Assembly: GCA_037074615.1 (NCBI GenBank)
Contig: CM073537.1
Span: 13,287,989-13,351,988, forward strand
Reading direction: 5' to 3'
DNA: 64,000 bases
Origin: Leucaena leucocephala
Lineage: Eukaryota; Streptophyta; Magnoliopsida; Fabales; Fabaceae
The translations under genes were made by a program, and so were the position numbers. This document shows, in pieces, positions 46,056 to 57,622 of this stretch; positions within the stretch are counted from its first letter, which is position 1, and each line of letters begins with the position of its first letter. Below the pieces are notes generated by a model. The model saw nothing but the letters and a program-made list of their open reading frames with translations. It ran no database searches and was not told the DNA's origin.

Positions 46056-46480
46056 TAAAAAAATTATATTTAAGTCTCATACAATGAATTTAATCATAAA
46101 AAAATCTCTAAAAATTATTAAATTACTGTGAGGTCCAACGGGACTTGTGATTAATTTTTTTAAATTATGACAAAATTATCCCTGTGAAAAAATAATTCAA
46201 GTAATAGGAATGATAACTCTATAGAAAAAATAAATAACTCAAGCAAGAAGAAAAAAATAATAAATCAAACAATAAGAATGATAACTCCTGAAGGAATGAA
46301 TAACAACTGAGGGACAAAAAAAAACTGAAACATTTTTCCCCAAAGCTAATTCCGTCATTTCATAATTAGAAAAAAATTAATCCGACATCCCGTGGGACTT
46401 TACAATAATTTGATAATTTTTTGAGATTTTTTTATAATTAAATTTTTTGTATATGAGTTAAATATAATTTTTTTTTTTTT
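46056..46480. mobile_element. Long-TIR MITE, family 1, copy 3
   Basis: Ends (aaaaaaattatatttaagtc at left, complement at right followed by a T run) and core (repeats of aataactcaagcaa type) match copy 2 in the same orientation. The T run has blurred the right end, and no clear target duplication remains. Confidence 0.75.
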
Positions 46481-49400
46481 TAACTTTTCAATCTTCTTTC
46501 AGAAAGACACACATGAAGGTCCCTATTGAAGTGGACAATTGATGGGGTACAAGTATGAACATACGATGGAGAAATGCTTTTAATAAAACCAAAAGGGAAA
46601 ATATTATTGAATAATTGAATAAATTAAACTAAAAGGAAAAGCACATTTAGCTGAACAACTCATTAGGGTAAATACATAAAAGATACTGTATTAATTGTTG
46701 TGAATAATAAAAATAGATAATACGAAGATAAAAATACACATAATAGAAAAAAAGAGAGAGAAAATTATTTAAAAGGGAAGAATAAGATTAAGTTTTCTTC
46801 TATTTTGATTTTATAGAATAGAATTAAGATACCAATAGATATTAGTTCAAATGAAAAAAGTATTTTAACTACTTAAATAATAAATTTTGAGTTTGAGTCC
46901 ATGTAAATGTAAAAAAAAATAAAAAAATTACTTTCAATTAGGCCTAATAATATTTAAATCTAATAGCTATATAAAAAAAAGAATACAGTTAAAATGTCAA
47001 TGGAAATATTGAAAAGCATGGGATAATGGACATCTAAATACATAATCACAATGTTCAAAATGAAAAGTGTGAAACGCTCATTAATTAGGCTAATTGTATA
47101 TTTAGAAGCCACATCTAGAAGGACGTTTTCCTTATCAAGAAGTCATGAAGACATTTATACATATACATATGCATATGCGTTGAGAGAGCGAGAGAGTTTT
47201 CTTGGGAAAGTTGGAGCACCTTCCTCCTTTTTCGGTGACCTTTGTAGCACCCCAAGCATTTTGGTTGATTTTTACATTTATATAATACTATCTCATATCT
47301 ATAGTTAATTTTTTTAAATAAATTAAATAAATTAAATAAATAAATTAATTATAATTAATATACGAATTAGTTATCTAATTTAAGTATATTAAATAATATA
47401 TAATATGAATTTATCTTAAAAGATTAAATTTAATCATAATTAATTAATTTATTTAGCTTATTTAATTTTTTAAAAAAGTCAACAAATTTTTATAATTAAA
47501 ATTTGAGAGAGAATAATAAATTACTGATTATTAGTTTAAAAAAATGGATAGATTAGACTAGAAAGAATTTTCCTTTAAGCTATTACTATTTTGTCACTTT
47601 AAAAAGTAAAACGATTTTCTGATTAAAAAACCTCAAGGAATTGCCGCCTTGATATGCAAGTCTTCAAAATTTAATTCACTTAATTTTGATCACCCTTCAA
47701 TTTTATTTTTATTACACAATTTTTTTTATTTTAAAAATATACAGTTTAATCTAATAAGTTAACACCCAAAAAATATTTTGGAAAAGAATGTAAAAACATG
47801 ATTTATAAATTAAATTTATATTAAAATAAATTTTATTTATTGGTTTACCCTCTTCTTTAATAATAGGATTTAAATTATACTTTATTTCACTTTTTTTAAT
47901 CTCAAATTTAAATTTATTGGAATCTTTTGTAGACACTTCTTTATTTTGTATTGCACATTTTGGCTTAAATTATTTTAAAAATTTAAGATTTTTCATTTTC
48001 CTTTCCTTATTTTTGTTGAATAGTTATTTGTTAATATTTTTAGGCTTACGTGATTCAATTAATATAAAAAATTTGACTGAAATTTTGATTTATTTTTTCA
48101 ATAAATATATGATTAATTAAATGCTTAAAAAATGTGTTTAAAATTTTAAATTATAAATTTTTGTTTTATATAAATTTAACATCTTACATTTTATAATCAA
48201 AATCAATTCCCTAAATAACTCACTCTACCCCTCATTACCGACCTGTACATTCTCTCATTTCTCTAGAATTTGCTCTGCATTCCCTACTAATTCAGTTCAT
48301 ATATTTTTTTATTACAAAATAAGGAAAATTGGCCAAAAATTCTTGATTGAGAAATTAATTTACTTTTAAGACCTATAACAAACTTTTTGTAATATGCAAC
48401 CTATTTTTCATAATATGCAGTTAATTTTTCACAATATGTAATTACTATTAATATACAAATAACTTTCTATAATATGTAATTACCTTACGTCATGTATAAC
48501 AGATTTTTCATAAGATGTGATTACCTTCCGTCAAATTTTATGTCTCATTATATTCTTTAATTAATTTGTCAAATAGAAATTTATCTTAATTTTTCTAAAA
48601 AAAAATAATTAGTCCATAAGGTGTGCATAAACATTATAAATAAACTAAACAATTTCTTAGTTTAAAGTTTAAACTTTGGAGAGCCAGTCAAAAGCAAACG
48701 GAACGCAATAATCAACGTGTATGTTTGGATAAGATTTTAAAAAAAAGTTTATAAAAAAAAACTTTAGACAACTTATAAAAAAGAGATTTTACAGAGTTTA
48801 TAAAAAAAAAAGTTGTTCTGAATAAATAAGTGTTTGGATAGTTATTTTTAGAATAATTTTTTATATTAGCAAATTATTAAAAAGGGTATGATTTGATTAA
48901 AAGTAGGAGAGAGGATAGATAGTAGAGAAAAGAGAAGAGAGAGGAGAGATAGTAGAGAAGAGAGAAGAGAGAGGTTGGAGAAGAGAGAGAAGAAATGAGA
49001 GAGGGTATAAAAAAAATAGAGGTAATATAGTAATTGGATAGTCTATAAATTTTTTTAATATTTTAAAAATTAGTTTTCAATAATTTATTCAAAATTATAA
49101 TTTAGTCTAAAAATATTTATAGACAAATATTATTATTTATTTTAAAAAAAAATTAAATTAAAATTTAAAGTACAAATTTCTTTAAAATTTAGATTTGAGA
49201 GTTTCCAAATACCAAATGATTTTGGAGTCAATTCAACGGACATATATAATAGTAGGTAAACAACCTCATCTTCAGATCTCCCTTCGCATCATCTTTCTTT
49301 CTTTCTTTATTTCTTTCTTTCCCTTGCGTCAGAGTTCGGCCATTTTTCAATGAGCATTTATATTGAGATGTTCCGGAAACTTCCGCTGTCTCGTCATTTT

Positions 49401-52060
49401 AGGATTGGCACAGTAACTTTTTTTAAACACATCTACTAACATATATTTAATTAATTTATATAAATTAAATAAATTAGTTAAATTTTTTATATGTAATAAT
49501 TATATATTAATTTTTTTAAAATATTCATTTTAATTATGTATATTTAAATTATCATTGATAAATCTCTTTTAATATGTATAATCACATAAAAAAATTTTAA
49601 AAAAAATTATAATTTTAAGAGATAAAATAAATTAAAATCTTATATTTAAGATTAAAATATACTTTATATTTAACTCTTATAATATGAAAAATCAATGACA
49701 TGCATTTATAAAAATTTAAAAGGGTTAAAGTATAAATTTATTTTAAAACTTTTTAATTAAAAATAATATTGTTCCGAAGTTTATTTTTATTTAAGGTTAC
49801 TCTAAAAATTTTAAAATAGAACAATAATTTTTTTACTGTTAAAAATATTAATAATTATTGTCAATGTTTTAATAATCAACATTTTTTTTAAAGAGGTGGA
49901 CGACATTGATAGGTTTTAAAACTCATAAGGTAACACTAAACCCAAATAAATTCTACGGTAATATTATTCATGACCGAAAATTTCAAGTTAAATTTGCACC
50001 AAAACTCAACTTAAAAACTAAAATTTTTCCAAAGGCAAAAGTAATTATTTGTTTTTTAAATGTTATATATGGGCTTTCTATACATGCTAAAATGTAAATA
50101 AAGTCGTAAAAACGAGTGTCTATTTAATTGGTTGACGATTTTCAACATCAAATGAATTTGCAGAATATACATGTCTTTTGTGCGTTGAGTTTCATCCAAG
50201 ATATTGAATATTGGTTAAAAAAATGATTGTTTTCTTTCTGATTTTATGTCTTAGTGTACAGTAAGTTCAATATTGTCAGTACTATTGAAAATCTCTTGTT
50301 ATAATTCATTAGAGAAGCATTCGATTGCATTGCACAACCTGTTTTTCAAAATCCGTGTGTGAAAAACAACTCTCTCTTCTTCTTTTTTCAATTTCCACTA
50401 GTTTTTTTCTACAAGATTATTGATTTCTTTCAAAGAAAAAATGGCTTGCATAAAATTTGACAATTTCAATCAATCTTTTCATATCAAAAGGATATTACAA
50501 ATTGATTGGATTTACACAAGTATTTGAGAATTTTATTTCAATGATTAAGAGGTCACAGGTAAAATTATTGTTGTGACTTGGAGATTATAAATTTAAATAT
50601 AGAAAATAATTTTTTATTTTAAAAAAATAAAATTATGCATATCTATTATTTCTCAGACCTTATCAAATAGAAATTCATTGGATAGGTTGATAGTATGAAA
50701 TTTTTTTGATTCTTTTCGTTGGTTTTGATGGCAAATGTTCTAAATTAATATTAGTTCACTGCTATTGGAGATTTGCTTTACAATGTTTTGATGAAAATAA
50801 TTACCCCTCTCAGGATAATTTCCTCTTAAAAATATTTCTTTATCGTATTCAGGATTTTGAGACTTTTTTATGATTTAATTAAAAAAAATTAAAATAAGCC
50901 ATAAGTTCAAAACAATTATAGCATATACCAATATAACAATTCAATTGATTTTGATTATATATTGTAATTCTCCGGAAAAAAACTATTATTGTAATTATAA
51001 TTTTTCATTAATAAATTTGCCACAAGTAAGAACTCATCTCTTAGTTAAAATAATATAATTTTAATTAAAATATAAAAAAATATTTATATATAATCTTAAA
51101 ATAAATAACATATTTAGATAAAAAAAACACATTAATCCACCATAGAATAAAATATTTATATATAAATTACACATAATTTAATAAAATTAATAAAACACAG
51201 ACATGAATAGTATTATTTCCTTTTTCTCGGTTATTTCAAACTCCCCAAAAGGAAGAAATATATATATATATATATAAACATGATTGATATGTCTAAAACT
51301 TTTAATCAAAATGATAAGTATTGTTTCACCGAATCATTGGTTTAATTGGTTCACTCCGTGGGGAACCAGAGGGGTGATCTTTTAATAATATTTTTATGTA
51401 ATGAATAAATAAATTATTATATCCAATCTTTAATATAAAATTTATTTAACTAATTTAAATATATTAATAAAATTAATTAAGTTAATAATAATTATGTATT
51501 AATTACTATAAAATATTTTTTTTGATCATATATTTGAACTACCTATAAAAACTTCCTTAATAATATATACAATCATATAAATATATTTTTAGGTAAAAAT
51601 TTATAATTTTAAAAGATAAAATTAACTATAATTTTATATTTAAAATTAAAAAAAAATATATATAATTTTTATATTTAAAATTAGAGAGAATATAATATAA
51701 ATATAAATATTTAAATAGGTAATGAGATAAAAAGAAATTATGACTGATGGGAGAGACGGTCACCCCTTTGTCCTTTCTCTCTGGGATATCTTAAATTGAA
51801 TTTTAATACTATAGATAAAAAACCAAGAGAAAATAGATGGAAAAAAGGGGTTAAATAATGAAATTCATGTAAGGGATATCTATAATTCTTTTACATAAAA
51901 TATATAAAAATATGTACTAAATTACTCATCATAAATCACATGCAAACTCACTCCGAATAAACATCCCACGCAGTTCAAATTAAAATTTGTCCAAATCATA
52001 ATCTCAACCACAACATCTTCATCCTCTTATTAAAAATCAAAACTGCATAAGATGAATGGA
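46481..52060. other. Long gene-free AT-rich region
   Basis: About 5.6 kb of low-complexity AT-rich DNA. Recognisable items are the purine tract at 48901-49006, a (TTTC)n run at 49292-49320, a (TA)n run at 51258-51276, and a MITE-like end gtatgtttggataagatttt at 48720. The open frames in it have extreme AT codon content and no domains. Confidence 0.5.
48901..49006 (+). repeat. Near-homopurine tract with internal duplication
   Basis: About 105 bases almost without C and with few T. The phrase gatagtagagaa...gagaagagagagg occurs twice in a row. It may belong to the MITE-like repeat beginning at about 48720, since the insert at 30.5-31.3 kb has similar ends and similar purine/pyrimidine blocks. 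Confidence 0.8.
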
Positions 52061-52070
52061 AAAATCCAAC

Positions 52071-52076
52071 TTTATT
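52071..52076 (-). terminator. Polyadenylation signal of the phytocyanin gene
   Basis: AATAAA on the minus strand, about 100 bases after the stop codon. Confidence 0.6.
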
Positions 52077-52177
52077 GTAAAAACTCCAATAATGACTCAA
52101 TCTACGTAAAACAATCAAAGATCCACAACGAATCATCTCATCAAACTCTACACTAATCACAATCTCTCATCATCTGT

Positions 52178-53329
52178 CTAACACAGTAATGCCGCAGAGA
52201 TCCCCAAGAGGGTGGCGAATAATCTGGCAGCTCTGAGTGACGTCGCATCGGAGTTTGGCGGAGGTGGGCTGGCAGCACCGGAGGGAGATGGGGAAGAAGG
52301 GTTCGTGCCGCCGGCGGATGGTGAAGAAGCGGGAGATCCGGGGCCAGGAGCGGAGGGAGATGGCGGAGAACTCGGAGATCCGGTGACGTTGACGGCCAGC
52401 TTTTGCCCGCCGGCACAGTGACCGGGGACTGCACAGAGGTAATAATGCTCGCCGGACTTGTTCAGAGTCACCCTTACCGGTGGGTTATTGTAAAGTGCAA
52501 GAGGAGACGAGATATTGCAAGAATCGTAGTTCGCCTTCGTCACCTCCGCCACATCGTGTGCGTTCTTCTGGAAGTTAAACACTGGACAAATCACTCAAAT
52601 CCATCAGCAAAACATAAACAGCTTAATTCACATCAAGAACTCAATAATTTTGATAGTTTCTTTTCTTACCTAGGACATCGCCCACTTTGAAGTTCTTGCC
52701 GGAAGTCCAGGTTTTATAAAACGACGCCCCAGAAGGGACGGTCCACCCGGTTTTGTCTCCGACGGTGTAAGTTACAGATCCAGAAGAAGCAGACGGACCT
52801 GGAGCTGAAGCAGCAGGGGCTGGGGAAGGAGAAGAAGCTTGTTTGGTAACATTAATGGCGAGTTTCTGCCCAAGAGAACAGTGAGAACCAACAGTACAAA
52901 TATAATACTGTTCGCCACTTTCATTCAATTTAACACTTGCAGGTCCATTATTCAGAGTAAAAATGGCGTTCCCAGCGTTGCAGGAATCAAAAGCTGCCTT
53001 CGTCACCTTCGCTACGTCGTGTTGCCCAGTTGCAAAGTTAAACACTAAAGGAATCATCACAAAAGAGGACTCATATTAGTACATTGCACAGAGAAATAAT
53101 TGTGTTGGGAATAATTTTTATTATGTATGAGTGTTTTTTTGTTACCTAGAGTGTCTTCTTGCTTGAAGCTCTGGTTAGAAGCCCAGGTGGTGTAGGTTGA
53201 AGCGCCGCCGGGAGGGACGGTCCAACCGGTGGTGCCGCCGACGACATGGCGGGTCTTAGCCGATGAACTATGAAGAAGGGTGGCTAGTGATAGGAGAAGA
53301 AGAGCAAGTGCGTTGAGCTTGCCTGCCAT
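52178..53329 (-). CDS. Two-domain stellacyanin-type phytocyanin, GPI-anchored
   Basis: Exons 53146-53329, 52670-53044 and 52178-52581 join to 320 residues. Residues 1-24 are a signal peptide. Domain 1 (about 26-128) has copper ligands H70, C111, H116 and Q121, with C83-C117 as the expected disulfide. A Pro/Ser/Ala linker (129-150) leads to domain 2 (about 151-253) with H195, C236, H241, Q246 and C208-C242. A Pro/Ser-rich arabinogalactan-like region and a hydrophobic tail ending L-L-G-I-S-A-A-L-L-C suggest a GPI anchor. The axial Gln in both domains is stellacyanin-type; uclacyanins have Met. Several N-x-S/T sites occur. Most phytocyanins have one domain of about 100 residues. Both introns are phase 1 and sit after the same Leu of D-(T/V)-L-V-F-N-F. 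The protein should bind copper at the cell surface; its electron partner is unknown. The start at 53329 lies in gccATGG. Confidence 0.92.
52582..52669 (-). other. Intron 2 of the phytocyanin gene
   Basis: 88 bases, GTAAG donor and CCAG acceptor, AT-rich, phase 1. It occupies in domain 2 the same place as intron 1 in domain 1. Confidence 0.9.
53045..53145 (-). other. Intron 1 of the phytocyanin gene
   Basis: 101 bases, GTAAC donor and TTTAG acceptor, phase 1. Confidence 0.9.
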
Positions 53330-53453
53330 GGCTGTGTGTGTGTGTTCTTGAAGGTCAGGTCACCCCTGTTCTGTGAGACGAAGAACCCTGTTTTTTTCTC
53401 TGAGGAACTCAAATAAAAGAGAAGAGTCACTTAGCGAGTGCTTGTGATTATAG

Positions 53454-53455
<2 letters not shown>

Positions 53456-53492
<37 letters not shown>
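53456..53492 (-). promoter_or_regulatory. (TA)n microsatellite in the TATA position of the phytocyanin promoter
   Basis: About 37 bases of pure AT repeat lie roughly 125-165 bases before the start codon. No separate TATA box was seen between it and the ATG, so the repeat itself probably supplies the TATA element. The leader then has pyrimidine-rich ttctcttt and an (AC) run just before gccATGG. Confidence 0.55.
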
Positions 53493-53494
<2 letters not shown>

Positions 53495-53639
53495 CAAATT
53501 ATAGGAGTGTGAATTTATTAGCGTTGGAGGAGTGAGATTTGTGTACTCGTTTTGGAATTTGTTTGGTCAACTAAATTTTGATTAGTTGCCGGAAATTGGG
53601 ACTTGTAGGTGTTTGACGGATGGGCACACGACGACGGAG

Positions 53640-55460
53640 AAAAGTTTTTAAATGATTTAAACAGGTGAAATCATGAGTCGTGAATCAACTTTATTCTTAT
53701 AATCTAATAATACCTTTTATTAAATTTTTTTATAATACTCAATTTAATTAAAAATAAATCTAACTGAATTCAATTTAATATTTTTAATTTTTTATTTATA
53801 AATTACAATTAATAATTTTATTTTAATTGAGTCATGTGATAATAATTAATTAATAATCTCATTGATTATATAACATTATAAATTTTTAACTATAATAATA
53901 ATATAAATCATAAATTATTTTAATTTTTAAAAAAATTTAAACAGAAATCTATTAACTAATTTTATAATATTTTAAATCTCATACCATAATAATAATTTAT
54001 AATTATTATAAATAAATAAATAATTATAATATATTTTCTCTCTCTACTATACCATGCATCTCTAGTTATTCTTATAAAGAAGTGTAGACGGACAAAATTT
54101 ACTCCCTTCATATCTTTTTATACGTCAATTTTTTGAAAAGATAGTTTTTTATTTAATTTTTAGAATTGAAGACAACATTAATTATTAACTTTTCAATTGC
54201 ATCATTATTTTCACTAATTAATTTATAAACTTTTCATAAAATTAGGCGCAGATAAATTAAGGACATATTAGAATTCCATTTTAAAAAAGAATTGATATAT
54301 TAATGGGGCATAAGGATATACAAGAACAAAATAACATTGGAAGAATATGGATTTATGAAATTATATAAAAGGACCAAAGTTACTAAAAACGAATAGACAA
54401 AAATGTTTCGCATGGTTGGTACATCACTTAGATACAAATATCAGAAGTTTGATTGCACTTGAAAGCTCAATCCTAAATATTGAAAGACTAGCTGCACATT
54501 AAAATTATATATTGTAAAAGGTTTGTAAATCCTAACCCATGTTTGTATGGGAAAAAATTAGGTAGGAAATAATTATAAGGATTTTTTTTTAAATTAGAAA
54601 GTTTTTCTACCATTTTTAAAAATATTTTTTTATAATATTTTCTCCTCATATTACTTCCTATTTTTTTCTCTCTATTTAAATATAAGGGAAAAGTTTAGTC
54701 GTAAAAATTAGCAAATTAACTAATTAACTGATTAAGTGTTGAATTAGGTATTCAGTCATTTTCAAAAAATATTCCCCACTTACAAATTCTCTATCATTAT
54801 CATTGATTTACAATTAATCTTCTGATTTTTATAATTAAGCTTCCAATATTTTCAAATCAACTTCCTTGACGTTTAAAGACTGTCAATTTATAATTGATAT
54901 GCATCTTTCGGTTCTTACTACTAAGTTTTCAAAATCATCATCAATCAATCAGATTTATTTTTAAAATCTTATAATACCTATAAATTATCAATTAATCGGT
55001 CAATCAATCAAATTTACTCATAAAATCTGGTAATACCTATCAATTATCAATAAATAAATAAATTATAATACTCAGTTCAGTTAAAAATGAATTTAAGTCG
55101 ATTTGACTTAATACTTTTAATTCTTTTATCTATAAGTCACAATCAATAATCTCAATTAGTAATTTATTTTAATTTTAAAAAGATTTTGAGCCTATTATAA
55201 TAATTAATTAGTAATCTCATTAATTGATTATATGATATTTTAAATTTTTAACTATAACGATGATTCATAATAATCATAAACTACTTTAATCTTTAAATTT
55301 TTTTTAGTTCTATAATAATAATTAATTAATAATTCTATTGATTAATTCTATAATATTTATAGTTTATAATTATAATGATAATTTATAATAATCCTAAATA
55401 ATTAATAAATTATAACTTATTTTTTTTGTTAGAGAAAAATTTCTAGTTTATAAATAAAGT
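53640..55460. repeat. AT-rich region with family D repeats
   Basis: Two inverse-orientation copies of the repeat seen at 37-38 kb lie at about 53690-54010 and 55060-55400, with phrases such as taattaataatctcattgat and ataacattataaatttttaa. No gene was found in this stretch. Confidence 0.45.
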
Positions 55461-56450
55461 TTTAGGATTTGTAACAGCTCTGTGTGTTAATTAGCCTCAG
55501 AAAGGCATTTTCATGTAGCTATTGGTTTTTACAAATATTGGGTTAAAACCTTCCCCAGTAAGTCATTTTGCTTTTTCTTTGTTTTTTATTTGAGCTCCTT
55601 CTCCTTTCCCTTTCACATTTTTAAACAACACTTGGACTCCACCGTCTACCATATTCATACATGACCGTCATAAAATAAAAATATTTTCAAGAAAATAAAT
55701 AATTATTCTTGAAAAGTTTCTAAGTTGGGTATTATTTTCATATTGCTCTCCGCGTATTGTTTGATAAACTAATTCAACGGAAAGATACCAAAAGAAAAGG
55801 ACAAAAGGAGTGTGGGGGGTCCACATTTGTGAAAAAGGGTACCAAAAAGTAAGCTATCGGGAAGTTTCCAATGTGATAGCCTAAATAAAAAATGTAACGT
55901 TTTGTTTTGTTGGGGGCCAACAGTGTGGAATGGTCCAAACTGTTAGGTGAAAGTGAACTTGTGAAAACGTTTGTGTTCTCAAATGTGGACTTTAGGCTAT
56001 GAAGGAAAGACTTGGCAGCCTTTGAAATTATTAACACGTTTAAATCGTCCTGCTTTGCTGTGTTTTATTTTTTGTTTCATTTGTCGGTTAATGTTCTTAT
56101 TTTTATTTCTTTAGAGAATAAGAATTATGTCCCAAAAGAACAATTTAATGTAACGAGGGCTTTGATATTTTTTTAAAAAGCATGGATTATAAATACCAAT
56201 TTAAATAATTGGAAATTACTATAGTTATGTTTGAAACTTAAATGATTCATTTGCAACTGAGATTTATATATTTGTTGTTTACCTGAATGAATTGATATTT
56301 GCAACTTATTTTTTAGAAAATTTTTATTGTTGAATCGTGTTATTTTAATGATAACAAAACGAAAAAAAAATTGTTTGGCTAAGTTATATTGCAATATCAT
56401 GACAAAAGATCAAGTTATAAGTAAATTAAGTAATTTTATGTTATGAAAAA
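55461..56450. other. Gene-free stretch
   Basis: No coding or repeat boundary recognised. The 87-codon frame at 55774-56037 (minus) has no recognisable feature. Confidence 0.45.
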
Positions 56451-56469
56451 AATTGAGGGGGTAATTTTT

Positions 56470-56736
56470 GTTTGTTACAAAATTTTTTAGAAAAGGGTTA
56501 GGTTATCTATGATCTAAGGGTAGGATAAAATCTCTTTTCCTCTTAAGCGATACCAATGTCAGGTAGGGCGAGCCGTCTATTACTCTCAGGCATAAATTTA
56601 AGTACCTAGGAGCTAAGATATCTCCCCAAGTACCGCAAATGGAATCACAATAAAATAGTACTCCTTAAGATTTTAAATACACTCTAAATAGTCGCATGTC
56701 TCACTTTTTTATTAGTTGAACTCATGGTCAATGGGT
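56470..56736 (-). mobile_element. SINE-like retroposon, family B, copy 2
   Basis: Same orientation and sequence as 28721-28984. Flanked by aattgagggggtaattttt (56451-56469) and aattgagagagtaattttt (56737-56755), a 19-bp target duplication with two transitions, so it is older than copy 1. Confidence 0.8.
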
Positions 56737-56755
56737 AATTGAGAGAGTAATTTTT

Positions 56756-56937
56756 TTTTTTGGTTGCCCACCCAGTTCACCGGAGCTTTACCCTAACTAT
56801 ATCCGGATCCGACCCGCGTCGCGCACCTAACTATGGTGGGTGAGTCTCCCAACAGGGATTTTCTGCGTATGCCAAGGCTCAAACTTAAGATCTCGTTTAA
56901 GCGATACTGAGTCGCTTACCACTCGAACTAACTCTCG
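56756..56937 (-). mobile_element. tRNA-derived SINE, family A, copy 2
   Basis: Matches 31795-31972 over its length, including gggtgagtctcccaac and tccggatccgacccgcgtc. Its T-rich end abuts the right target duplication of the family B copy. No convincing target duplication of its own was found. Confidence 0.8.
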
Positions 56938-57324
56938 TTGATAATTGAAGGACACCTTGTAAACTAGATTGAAGAACTCACTAATAATTGTTTAGTGGGA
57001 TTAAAAGGCTTTTCCCCAAACAAAAAATCATATCTGCAAAACTAGCCTAATAGGCCCTAACTAACCTTTAAAAAAATGATCCAAACCCGACAAAGCCTGC
57101 CGAAATTGGTTAGACCCAAAAAATGGGACCAGATCATGTTAAAAATCCGTACATATTTTATACTTTTAAATCTTGGGCTTTTTGAACAAGTTACCTCTTG
57201 TAGGGAACCCATGTTAATTTGCACATCATTTTCTTCTTTCTAGGCTATTCCCCCCATTTTCCTCTTTGTATTTTGATCTAAGCACCCTTATGACATCACA
57301 GTGTTGTATCAATTTTATTTTGTT

Positions 57325-57483
57325 CGCGGGGTTAGTCTTAAGCGAAGTCTTAAATTCGAGCCTTGGCATATGTATAAAATTTTCGTTGGGAGACTCACCC
57401 ACTATAGCTAGGTGCGTGACGTGGGTTGGATCCGGATGTAGTCGGGGTAAAATTTCGGTGAATCGAGTGGGCAACCAAAAAAA
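57325..57483 (+). mobile_element. tRNA-derived SINE, family A, copy 3
   Basis: Plus-strand copy: B-box-like aaattcgagccttgg, gggagactcacccac, tccggatgtagtcggggtaa, and a tail gggcaaccaaaaaaa. It is shorter than the others because of a deletion near its 5' end. The two open frames overlapping it are fortuitous. Confidence 0.8.
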
Positions 57484-57577
57484 TTATTTTTTTATAACAT
57501 TAAAAAAGATATTTTTTTGGTCATAACTCACTCAAAAAAAGTTCAACTCAAAACATCATATTTAATAAAAACTTAAG

Positions 57578-57622
57578 GGAGGAGCCTTGGTGTCATTGGC
57601 CTACAAGGCCCCAATGTAAAAC
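57578..57622 (+). mobile_element. Possible Au-type SINE start, truncated
   Basis: gggaggagccttggtgtcat followed by tggcctacaaggcccc resembles the start of the Au SINE family of plants. Only about 45 bases are present. Confidence 0.3.

Noticed and set aside
52212..52690. Open frames on the plus strand opposite the phytocyanin exons
   Set aside because: They are the complement of the G+C-rich Pro/Ser/Ala coding sequence and have no features of their own.
52178..53329. Two separate phytocyanin genes in tandem
   Set aside because: No stop codon, signal peptide or promoter lies between the domains; the middle exon is open throughout and both splice junctions keep frame, so one fused gene fits better.
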